Assembly: GCA_016302195.1 (NCBI GenBank)
Contig: JAEDOA010000105.1
Span: forward strand, 1 to 5,190
Length of the DNA: 5,190 bases
Origin: Erysipelotrichaceae bacterium
Lineage (GTDB): Bacteria; Bacillota_I; Bacilli_A; Erysipelotrichales; Erysipelotrichaceae
Reading direction: 5' to 3'
Made by a program: the position numbers and the translations under genes. Below the pieces are notes generated by a model. The model was not told where the DNA came from and made no database searches. It saw only the letters and a list, made by a program, of their open reading frames with translations. Within the stretch, counting starts at the first letter, position 1. Every line of letters begins with the position of its first letter. This document shows, piece by piece, positions 1-5,072 of the stretch.

Positions 1-69
1 TCCACTTTTTGAAAGATTAAGCCTAACTCCCTTAGCTAAATTAATGCTTTTGCGAAAATAAAAACCCAT
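1..69 (-). CDS. DUF4236-type protein, N-terminal fragment
   Basis: The minus strand from position 69 reads 23 open codons to the window edge. The peptide begins MGFYFRKSINLAKG and continues VRLNLSKSG. This is close to the N-terminal signature I know for DUF4236 proteins (MGFRFRKSI, then R-[IL]-N-[LF]-S-K-S-G). The function of that domain is not established, so none is assigned. The start is well supported: GGAGG lies at 82-78, eight bases before the ATG at 69-67. The gene is cut by the window, so its length and any C-terminal domain are unknown. It is divergent from the membrane protein at 168-809, and their promoters lie back to back in the roughly 100-bp gap. The identification rests on a short but distinctive motif. 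Confidence 0.75.
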   Translation of the reverse strand, partial: MGFYFRKSINLAKGVRLNLSKSG

Positions 70-95
70 AATTTATTCCTCCAATATCTATTTAA

Positions 96-124
96 ATTAT
101 AGTAGGTTACAAAATATCCAACAA
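96..124 (-). promoter_or_regulatory. Putative promoter for the DUF4236-type gene
   Basis: A perfect -10 box, TATAAT, lies at 101-96 on the minus strand. Seventeen bases upstream is TTGTTG (124-119), which matches the -35 consensus only at TTG. A better-looking TTGACT (129-124) is too far away, with a 22-bp spacer. The -10 is convincing and the -35 is weak. Transcription would begin near 89, just ahead of the GGAGG ribosome site at 82-78. Confidence 0.45.
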
Positions 125-133
125 GTCAAATTA

Positions 134-161
134 TTTACAATTTCACAAATAAGTCTATAAT
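134..161 (+). promoter_or_regulatory. Strong promoter for the 4-TM membrane protein
   Basis: TTTACA (134-139) and TATAAT (156-161) are separated by 16 bases and match the sigma-70/SigA consensus in 11 of 12 positions. The expected transcription start is about 168, the same base as the first ATG of the downstream gene. This raises the question of a leaderless message or a start at the next ATG (189). Confidence 0.7.
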
Positions 162-167
162 AAAAGT

Positions 168-809
168 ATGAATAAGGTTAAAAAGAAAATGAAAGAAAAA
201 AATAAGAAATTTAAAAAAGCTCTTATTGCTACTACTGCGGCAACCTCTATCCTAGTAAACCAAGGTTATGATAGCCCTTTTGAAATAATTGACGATACAG
301 ATTCTGAGGAATCAATTTCTCAATACGAAGAAAAGAAAAAAAGTCCTTTCAAAAGCAAGTTCAAACTATTAATGAGTAAAATTCCTCAGCCAGTTAGAGC
401 AATAGTATTATTCCCATTATGGTATCTTGGTTGGTTGTTAATGGCAGTAATTGAGCCGTTATACTCTACTTTAGTAGCTCCATATCTATCAACTTTATCT
501 TACTGGTTGATATTGCTTGGCCTAATGCTTCTTATTATCATAGTGGCTTCAATCTTTATTTTTCCGGCCTTACCATTAAGTAAGAGTATTAATAAAAAGA
601 CAATTAGTTTATCTATTTTTCTAATTGTTACACTTGCCATTTTTGATAAACTTTTATCTTTATATAATGCTGATTATTTAAAGTATTCTCAAATTGTTAA
701 GTTTAGCTCAATATGCGTATTTATGGTTGCTATACTTGTCTACATCTATTTCAAAAATAGAAAAGTACGAGTAATAATGAGCAATAATCAATACCAATTT
801 CGCAGTTAA
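168..809 (+). CDS. Uncharacterised membrane protein, about 4 TM segments
   Basis: The product is 213 aa from the first ATG, or 206 aa from the ATG at 189. The N-terminus is extremely lysine-rich, followed by a short weakly hydrophobic stretch (residues about 18-30, ALIATTAATSILV) and an acidic stretch (about 40-55, DDTDSEES). A basic patch (57-72) comes next, then four hydrophobic segments at about 77-97, 112-136, 147-165 and 180-196, and a short basic tail. This implies an integral cytoplasmic-membrane protein. I see no catalytic motif and assign no function. The layout resembles conserved hypothetical proteins of gut Bacillota, but that is only a memory-based impression. The start is uncertain. 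The ATG at 168 sits on the predicted transcription start and has no RBS. The ATG at 189 has AAGG at 174-177, 11 bases upstream. The gene is monocistronic, ending in a terminator that begins inside its stop codon. Confidence 0.85.
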   Translation: MNKVKKKMKEKNKKFKKALIATTAATSILVNQGYDSPFEIIDDTDSEESISQYEEKKKSPFKSKFKLLMSKIPQPVRAIVLFPLWYLGWLLMAVIEPLYSTLVAPYLSTLSYWLILLGLMLLIIIVASIFIFPALPLSKSINKKTISLSIFLIVTLAIFDKLLSLYNADYLKYSQIVKFSSICVFMVAILVYIYFKNRKVRVIMSNNQYQFRS

Positions 810-830
810 AAAGTGCCCAGGCACTTTTTT
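808..830. terminator. Bidirectional terminator shared by convergent genes
   Basis: AAAAAGTGC (808-816) pairs with GCACTTTTT (821-829) around the tetraloop CCAG. There are six T on the plus strand and five on the minus strand. The hairpin overlaps the TAA of the plus-strand gene (807-809) and touches the TGA of the minus-strand gene (832-830), so one element serves both with no spare sequence. Confidence 0.85.
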
Positions 831-1204
831 CATTTCAGGTAATCTACAGGAAATACTGTACTTCCCCATCCATCATCAATATCACCTTGATCTAAACTAA
901 AGAAACAATAAGCATCAACTTGATAACCCACTTTGTTTTCAATGATTTCTTGTTTATGATTAATAATTACAGTGTCATCATCAATTATTAAGGTATACTC
1001 TTTTGATTGATAAATAACCTTAATAACTGTATTGTCATTTTGCTTATAACTTTCAACGACCTCTGCTTGATATAACCTAGCCACTCTTTCACCGGACATA
1101 TCAGATCTATATTGTTCTTTTACTTTAATATAATCATCCACAAAGAATACAAAACATATTAATACTATTATAATAACTAGTGCATACCATCTTTTCTTAC
1201 TCAT
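830..1204 (-). CDS. Small single-TM protein, second of a paralog pair
   Basis: The product is 124 aa with no recognised family. A short basic N-terminus (MSKKRW) leads into one TM helix (about residues 7-23), then a hydrophilic domain of about 100 residues rich in predicted beta strands. This suggests a membrane-anchored protein facing outward, although the topology is inferred. I chose the ATG at 1204-1202. It overlaps the stop of the upstream gene as ATGAGTAA and has GAGGG at 1214-1210, five bases ahead. The in-frame TTG at 1216 would place that ribosome site inside the coding region. Spacing of shared positions with the upstream protein (F20/V22/D23 after the TM, G93...D97 matching G96...D100 there, and a nearby Phe) suggests an old tandem duplication. 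A terminator follows directly, so this is the last gene of its operon. Confidence 0.85.
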   Translation of the reverse strand: MSKKRWYALVIIIVLICFVFFVDDYIKVKEQYRSDMSGERVARLYQAEVVESYKQNDNTVIKVIYQSKEYTLIIDDDTVIINHKQEIIENKVGYQVDAYCFFSLDQGDIDDGWGSTVFPVDYLK

Positions 1205-1574
1205 AAACACCCTCAACTATAGATAATGGATAATTATTATTCTGAATATCGCTGTTTCTATAAAAACTAATTATATCAATGAAGAACCCCGTTTCTCTGT
1301 TGTCAAATCTTTCTTGGCATTTGCTGATATCGCTATCAGAACTAATAACAAAATTAATATTAGTTCCTTCACGAACTGTTTCTACCACCAAATATTGCCC
1401 TTCACTATGATATCCTGTTACCTGACATAGATGAAAAGGATATGAAATTGGCATATTGTTTTGGATAGTTTCTATCTTGTTAAGCTTTGATTTACAGATA
1501 AAATAATCAACTAGAAAAAACGAAACTAACAAAACAAATATATAAACTATAATGTGCTTTAATATCTTCTTCAT
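1197..1574 (-). CDS. Small single-TM protein, first of a paralog pair
   Basis: The product is 125 aa with no recognised family. MKKILKH is followed by one hydrophobic helix (residues about 8-25) ending LVDYFICK. The remaining 100 residues are polar, with scattered strand-like segments (YLVVETV 61-67, INFVIS 73-78, FFIDIISFY 97-105). Cysteines are at 27, 50 and 86. This is probably a signal-anchored extracytoplasmic protein, not a cleaved secreted one, because there is no clear AxA cleavage site. The ATG at 1574-1572 has no Shine-Dalgarno site. It lies one base after the TAA (1578-1576) of the small ORF upstream, so translation is probably coupled to that ORF. Its own stop is overlapped by the start of the next gene, and the two proteins share length and architecture. 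Confidence 0.85.
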   Translation of the reverse strand: MKKILKHIIVYIFVLLVSFFLVDYFICKSKLNKIETIQNNMPISYPFHLCQVTGYHSEGQYLVVETVREGTNINFVISSDSDISKCQERFDNRETGFFIDIISFYRNSDIQNNNYPLSIVEGVYE

Positions 1575-1575
1575 A

Positions 1576-1721
1576 TTAATTCAACGTTAATGATACAGTA
1601 ACGCTTGATGACCCCCCATCTACATAATAATTTCTTGCTGAACTAAGAACATTACTAATTGTGGAACTAGCAAATGTAATACAAATAAAGGTATTAATAC
1701 CAATGATAAAAATTTTTTCAT
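1576..1721 (-). pseudogene. Small secreted-peptide gene with a 1-nt frame break
   Basis: An excellent ribosome site (GGAGGT, 1733-1728) precedes the ATG at 1721-1719. As written, that frame gives only 33 residues, MKKFLSLVLI... to a TAG at 1622-1620, all hydrophobic. The neighbouring frame is open to a TAA at 1578-1576. If one A is added to the A6 run at 1718-1713, the product becomes 48 aa. It would be a classic signal peptide, MKKIFIIGINTFICITFA, followed by a Ser/Asn-rich mature part containing NYYVDGGSSSVTVSLTLN. The longer frame ends one base before the start of the next gene, which lacks its own RBS, as expected if it is the ancestral or real frame. Alternatives are a recent frameshift mutation, a sequencing error in the homopolymer, polymerase slippage at A6T5, or a genuine 33-residue hydrophobic peptide. 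The function is unknown. Confidence 0.5.
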
Positions 1722-1727
1722 AATCTT

Positions 1728-1733
1728 ACCTCC
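1728..1733 (-). promoter_or_regulatory. Strong ribosome binding site of the small ORF
   Basis: GGAGGT lies six bases before the ATG at 1721-1719. It is the best ribosome site in the cluster and the only one upstream of the first membrane-anchored gene. This is the main reason to treat the 1576-1721 stretch as a translated gene and not as spacer. Confidence 0.75.
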
Positions 1734-1827
1734 AAAAAATGATTATCAATTTCATTTTAAATCTTTTTTTTGTTATTGCAATATTGCTAGATTCTATTTA
1801 CGAATATATATAATGATTAATACGTTT
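1734..1827 (-). other. Leader region with overlapping short palindromes
   Basis: If the promoter at 1855-1828 is used, the message has a leader of about 100 bases. It contains GCAATATTGC (1778-1787), a perfect 10-bp palindrome overlapping a second one, ATTGCAAT (1775-1782), and a long A-run (AAAAAAAAG on the minus strand). I see no riboswitch or T-box motif. The palindromes could be an operator but are short enough to arise by chance in AT-rich DNA. Confidence 0.3.
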
Positions 1828-1855
1828 ATTTTAGACTGACGCGCCTTATTATCAA
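1828..1855 (-). promoter_or_regulatory. Putative promoter of the small-ORF/paralog operon
   Basis: TTGATA (1855-1850) and TAAAAT (1833-1828) are separated by 16 bases. Each matches the SigA consensus in five of six positions. The site lies downstream of the terminator of the glpK unit and upstream of the small ORF, where an independent promoter is needed. It is unconfirmed, because other A/T-rich -10-like boxes exist in the same gap. Confidence 0.5.
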
Positions 1856-1884
1856 GAAACAGCTTTTCTTATATAGTAGTAGAA

Positions 1885-1920
1885 AAATAAAAAACATCCC
1901 TACAAAAATAGAGATGTTTT
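1885..1920 (-). terminator. Terminator of the glpK-regulator unit
   Basis: On the minus strand, AAAACATCTCTA (1920-1909) pairs with TAGGGATGTTTT (1902-1891) around a 6-base loop. This gives 12 pairs including one G-U wobble. A T-rich tail (TTTTTTATTTTT) follows, down to 1884. On the plus strand the wobble becomes a C-A mismatch and the trailing T-run is only four, so it works mainly on minus-strand transcripts. It begins 25 bases past the regulator's stop. Confidence 0.87.
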
Positions 1921-1945
1921 ACTACTTCAATAATAATATCACAAC

Positions 1946-2332
1946 TCAAACAGTATCATCTTTACCAAATTGATTTAGTGACAAGAAAATTAAGCCTAAA
2001 GATAATAATGACAAACCCGTGCTTGCTTCCAACTGATTTAAACAACCAAGAGTAAATACAGCTACTGCCATAGCTAATGCTAAACACTTTGATATTAATC
2101 TAAACCAACTTTGTAATTTTATAAAGAATGATTTTGTCGCCTCCTTTTTGGAAATTTGCATCAAATCATCAACACTTACTTCAAATAATTCGGCAAGTTT
2201 TGGTATGGTACTTACATCAGGACAACACACATCTCTCTCCCATTTTGATACAGCTTTATCAGTTACTCCCATCTTTCCTGCAAGTTTGCTTTGTGTCAAT
2301 CCACTTTCCTTTCTTAATGATGCTATTATCAA
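1946..2332 (-). CDS. XRE-family HTH regulator with two C-terminal TM segments
   Basis: The product is 128 aa. Residues about 3-57 form a Cro/C1-type (HTH_3) DNA-binding domain. LRKESGLTQSKLA is helix 1 into helix 2, GVTDKAVSKWER is the turn and recognition helix, and PKLAELFEVSVDDLM is the closing helix. After a short linker, two hydrophobic segments (about 81-98 and 105-120) would tether it to the membrane, an architecture seen in many uncharacterised Bacillota regulators. The only standard start is TTG at 2332-2330, overlapping the glpK TGA as TTGA. No ribosome site is visible, so translation is presumably coupled to glpK. The N-terminus is a few residues shorter than usual for the family. 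The same frame is open five codons further up (to a TAA at 2350-2348) but offers only non-standard starts there. Its target is unknown; the glpK promoter is a natural guess from position only. Confidence 0.87.
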   Translation of the reverse strand: MIIASLRKESGLTQSKLAGKMGVTDKAVSKWERDVCCPDVSTIPKLAELFEVSVDDLMQISKKEATKSFFIKLQSWFRLISKCLALAMAVAVFTLGCLNQLEASTGLSLLSLGLIFLSLNQFGKDDTV

Positions 2333-3807
2333 AACATTAATACCGAATTAATGGCTTTCTTCCAGCCTTCTATCAAGTCATTAACAGTATTTTTATCCAA
2401 TTGCGGTTGATATACCTTATCAATCTCCTTCTTTGATAACAAATCTTTCTTATCTTTAAATAAGCCAGATGACAAGCCAGCAAGCATTGCTGCTCCTAAA
2501 GCTGTTGTTTCAAAATTAGATGGTCGTGCAATCTCCGTTTGCAAAATATCAGCCTGAAATTGCATCAAATAATCGTTGTTGCTGGCACCACCATCGACCT
2601 GCAATGATGTTATTTTTGTATTGGTATCCTTCTGCATGGCTTCAATGACATCATAAGACTGATAAGCTAGCGACTCTAAAGTAGCTCGTATAATATGATT
2701 TGTAGTAGTTCCTCTAGTCAAACCAAATATTGCTCCCCTAGTGTTTTGACTCCAGTAAGGAGCCCCTAGTCCTGTAAATGCAGGAACAACATATACTCCT
2801 GCACTATCAGATAAACCTTTTGCGATAGTTTCGGTTTGAGCAGCATTATCTATGACCTTTAAGCCATCCCTAAGCCATTGAATAGCTGCACCAGCTACAA
2901 AGACAGAACCCTCTAAAACATAGACTACTTCATCTTTTATTTTCCAGCCGACTGAAGTAATCAAATCATATTTTGAATAAATTGGTTCATTACCAGCATT
3001 AAATAACAAGAAGCATCCTGTTCCATAAGTATTTTTACACTGTCCCTTGTCAAAGCACATTTGACCAAATAAAGCACTTTGTTGATCTCCGCAGATCGAA
3101 CAGATAGGAATCTGTACACCAAGCAAATCAGTATAGCCGTATATTTGTGAACTATCACAAATCTTTGGCAGCATACTTCTATCAATATTAAAGATCTGCA
3201 ACATTTTGTCATCCCAATCTAATGTTTTTAAATTCATTAACATTGTTCTTGAAGCATTAGTGACATCTGTTACATGTACTTTTCCTTTTGTTAGTTTATA
3301 AACTAGCCAGCTATCTACTGTACCGAATAATAATTCACCATTTTTTGCTCTTTCATCCCCATCCTCAATATTATCTAATATCCAACGAATCTTGCTAGCT
3401 GAAAAATAAGGGTCCACTGTAAGACCGGTTGTTTCCTTTATCAATGGTCCATATCCTTTTTTACTGATTTCTTCGCAAATACCAGCGCTTTGTCTTGATT
3501 GCCATACTAAGGCATCATATACTGGTAAACCGGTTTTTTTATCCCACACAATAGTTGTTTCTCTTTGGTTAGTAATACCGATTGCTGCTATATCTTGAAT
3601 ATTAATCCTTGCTTTTTCAACTGCTTTAATGCAGACATATTCAACAGACACCCATATTTCATAACCATCCATTAAAACCCAACCTGGATGAGGAAATGTG
3701 TTAGCGACTTCCTGTTGAAAAGAAGAGACGATATTAAGATTTTCATCTATTATCATCGCTCTAGATGAAGTTGTTCCTTGATCAATTGCTAAAATGTATT
3801 TTGCCAT
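2329..3807 (-). CDS. glpK: Glycerol kinase
   Basis: The product is 492 aa, full length for GlpK. This FGGY-family cytoplasmic kinase phosphorylates glycerol with ATP to sn-glycerol 3-phosphate, the entry step of glycerol use and a precursor supply for lipids. Visible signatures are the phosphate-binding loop IDQGTTSSR (8-16), glycerol contacts QRE (81-83) and Y134, the FGGY signature 1 around YFSASKIRW (134-142), catalytic D241 in GDQQSALFGQ, FGGY signature 2 around GAIFGLTRG...HIIRATLE (358-378), the nucleotide-site motif DGGASNN (405-411) and ALGAAMLAG (436-444). The start is secure, with GGAGAG at 3821-3816 eight bases ahead. The loop before the catalytic Asp (YGYTDLLGVQIPI, 223-235) lacks both the His that the PTS phosphorylates in enterococcal-type GlpK and the Gly/Arg fructose-bisphosphate loop of E. 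coli. No glpF or glpD is adjacent; the next gene is a regulator. Confidence 0.98.
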   Translation of the reverse strand: MAKYILAIDQGTTSSRAMIIDENLNIVSSFQQEVANTFPHPGWVLMDGYEIWVSVEYVCIKAVEKARINIQDIAAIGITNQRETTIVWDKKTGLPVYDALVWQSRQSAGICEEISKKGYGPLIKETTGLTVDPYFSASKIRWILDNIEDGDERAKNGELLFGTVDSWLVYKLTKGKVHVTDVTNASRTMLMNLKTLDWDDKMLQIFNIDRSMLPKICDSSQIYGYTDLLGVQIPICSICGDQQSALFGQMCFDKGQCKNTYGTGCFLLFNAGNEPIYSKYDLITSVGWKIKDEVVYVLEGSVFVAGAAIQWLRDGLKVIDNAAQTETIAKGLSDSAGVYVVPAFTGLGAPYWSQNTRGAIFGLTRGTTTNHIIRATLESLAYQSYDVIEAMQKDTNTKITSLQVDGGASNNDYLMQFQADILQTEIARPSNFETTALGAAMLAGLSSGLFKDKKDLLSKKEIDKVYQPQLDKNTVNDLIEGWKKAINSVLMF

Positions 3808-3829
3808 ATTATAAGCTCTCCTATTTCTA

Positions 3830-3858
3830 TTTAAATATTACCATATTAACATGCTCAA
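3830..3858 (-). promoter_or_regulatory. Putative weak promoter for glpK
   Basis: TTGAGC (3858-3853) serves as the -35. At 17 bases it is followed by TTTAAA (3835-3830), or at 18 bases by TTAAAT, and both are poor -10 boxes. The leader would be short and the AGGAGAG ribosome site close by. A weak -10 fits a promoter needing activation, but this is inference. No catabolite-repression (cre) operator was found. Confidence 0.4.
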
Positions 3859-3865
3859 GATTGAG
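3854..3865. repeat. Inverted repeat joining two divergent -35 boxes
   Basis: CTCAA-GA-TTGAG is a 5-bp inverted repeat with a 2-base centre. One half contains the plus-strand -35 (TTGAGA, 3861-3866) and the other the minus-strand -35 (TTGAGC, 3858-3853). It may be a shared operator or simply the consequence of two TTGA boxes meeting head to head. Confidence 0.4.
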
Positions 3866-3889
3866 AAAAATGTGATTTTTTGTTATTAT
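3861..3889 (+). promoter_or_regulatory. Strong extended -10 promoter for the surface protein
   Basis: TTGAGA (3861-3866), a 17-base spacer and TATTAT (3884-3889) give ten consensus matches of twelve. TG at 3881-3882 adds an extended -10. Transcription should begin near 3896, so the 5' leader is only about a dozen bases and consists largely of the ribosome site GGAAGTGAT (3896-3904). That site differs from the ideal GGAGGTGAT at one base. Confidence 0.75.
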
Positions 3890-3907
3890 TGAAATGGAAG
3901 TGATTAA

Positions 3908-4960
3908 ATGCGTAAGTTTATATTATTGTTTATTATATTTTTATTGTTTTTACCTAATACTGTTTTAGCTGATAATAAGTCAGCAACAATTAACATAACA
4001 GGTAGCGACACAACAAACTGTTCAGAATTAGCTATTATCGAAGTTCACTCAGTTAGTCAATGCGAAGTTAATAATATCAAGGGTTCTATAACATATGATA
4101 AAACTGTATTGGCAGTCTTTTCAGTTGAGGTTTCTGATAATCTATCTGACTGGAATTTTAAGGTTGATACAAGCAAAGCCGGAACAATCAGCTTCACTGG
4201 TTCAAGTAATAGCGATACCCTTTTACAGGATCGAACCTTATTTAAAGTTATCTTTATTGTTCATGCTCGCTCTGAAACTACAACAGTAATCAAATCTACT
4301 TCTGTATCTTCATCAATTACTACTACTGAAGAAATTGAAGAAGAAGTTGTTGTTAATCAAAAGGAAATTGATGAAGCCAAGGCAAATGGTTTACCAGAAG
4401 AACTTTGGCCAGAGCCTATTATTGAAAAAGTAAAGAAAAATGTTGAGAAGAAGGAAACGATCAATTACCAAGATGGTTCTCATTCAATAAAAGTCAGTAA
4501 AAAGGTAAGCGATGACTGTTATCTAAAAGAATTAAATGTTAGTGACGGAACAATATCTCCAACATTCAACAAATTAACTAACGCCTATAAAGTTACAATT
4601 GACAAAAAAAGCGATATAAACATAAACTATTTGACAGAGGATCCAAAGGCAACTGTAGTTATTCAAGATGAAGTCAATAATCAAATTATTATAACTGTAA
4701 CAGCAGAAAATGGAAACAATAATACCTATGTACTAACCATCATACGCCAGGAAAACTATGATAATTCATCTGTAACAAATGATGACACTAACAATAACGA
4801 TGTTAGTAATCCGGATATAGATATTGATAACGATAATTTTGAAATCAGTAATCAGTTATCATTATCAAATATTATTGTTTTATCTTCACTAACTGCCCTA
4901 TCAATTATTGGTCTATCAATCGGAGCTATATTCGTTTATAAAGGCAGTCATCAACAATAA
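3908..4960 (+). CDS. Surface protein: cohesin-like and cadherin-like domains
   Basis: The product is 350 aa. Residues 1-21 are a signal peptide (MRKFILLF... cleaved after VLA). Residues about 26-125 look like a cohesin-type beta-sandwich: alternating strands with IKGSITYDKTVLAVFSVEV (57-75), AGTISFTGSS (91-100) and TLFKVIFIV (110-118), the pattern shared by cohesin and CBM2/3-like folds. Residues about 140-185 are a Glu/Lys-rich, probably helical spacer. Residues about 204-280 match the cadherin-like beta-sandwich domain (PF12733 type), with YLKELNVSDGTISPTFN, Y227 and VTAENGNNNTYVLTIIR. An Asn/Asp-rich linker (281-312) leads to a C-terminal TM helix (about 319-343) and a short tail. The protein is therefore membrane-anchored and faces outward. 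The likely role is adhesion or assembly at the cell surface; no ligand is indicated. C38 and C52 could form a disulfide. It is monocistronic, with its own promoter and terminator, divergent from glpK. Domain calls are from motif memory. Confidence 0.88.
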   Translation: MRKFILLFIIFLLFLPNTVLADNKSATINITGSDTTNCSELAIIEVHSVSQCEVNNIKGSITYDKTVLAVFSVEVSDNLSDWNFKVDTSKAGTISFTGSSNSDTLLQDRTLFKVIFIVHARSETTTVIKSTSVSSSITTTEEIEEEVVVNQKEIDEAKANGLPEELWPEPIIEKVKKNVEKKETINYQDGSHSIKVSKKVSDDCYLKELNVSDGTISPTFNKLTNAYKVTIDKKSDININYLTEDPKATVVIQDEVNNQIIITVTAENGNNNTYVLTIIRQENYDNSSVTNDDTNNNDVSNPDIDIDNDNFEISNQLSLSNIIVLSSLTALSIIGLSIGAIFVYKGSHQQ

Positions 4961-5001
4961 ATCAGCATTGTTATAACATATCAATCTAAATTAACATCAT
5001 C

Positions 5002-5037
5002 AAAATAGTCTCAATGGTTTGTATTGAGACTATTTTT
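5002..5037. terminator. Strong bidirectional terminator
   Basis: AAAATAGTCTCAAT (5002-5015) pairs perfectly over 14 bp with ATTGAGACTATTTT (5023-5036) around a 7-base loop. T-runs occur on both strands. It begins about 40 bases after the surface-protein stop and about 35 bases past the stop of the minus-strand gene entering from the right, so it can serve both. Confidence 0.92.
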
Positions 5038-5072
5038 AAATAGCAAAAATGAATCAATGTTTTAATGAGTAA

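Noticed and set aside
1202..1216. TTG at 1216 as an upstream start for the second paralog.
   Set aside because: The GAGGG ribosome site (1214-1210) would fall inside the coding region, while the ATG at 1204 has correct spacing and a typical stop/start overlap.
1726..1755. Nine-residue leader-type ORF (MKLIIIFWR) ending inside the ribosome site of the small gene, minus strand.
   Set aside because: No Shine-Dalgarno site of its own and no run of regulatory codons; open mini-ORFs are expected by chance in such AT-rich DNA.
2128..2351. Two overlapping plus-strand ORFs of about 70 codons opposite the HTH gene.
   Set aside because: They lie antisense to a clear HTH_3 domain, have no ribosome site and show no protein-like features.
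2961..3212. An 83-codon minus-strand ORF inside glpK in another frame.
   Set aside because: It is entirely inside the conserved glpK coding region, including the catalytic GDQQ segment, so it is a frame shadow.
3808..3907. Search for a catabolite-repression cre operator between glpK and the surface-protein gene.
   Set aside because: No match to the TGWAANCGNTNWCA pattern; only the CTCAAGATTGAG palindrome is present.
4095..4289. A 64-codon plus-strand ORF inside the surface-protein gene.
   Set aside because: It is an alternate frame of the cohesin-like domain coding region with no start signals.
4747..4843. Asn/Asp-rich stretch considered as a dockerin or calcium-binding repeat.
   Set aside because: It lacks the paired F-hand spacing (DxDxDG...) and flanking helices of a dockerin; it reads as a low-complexity linker.
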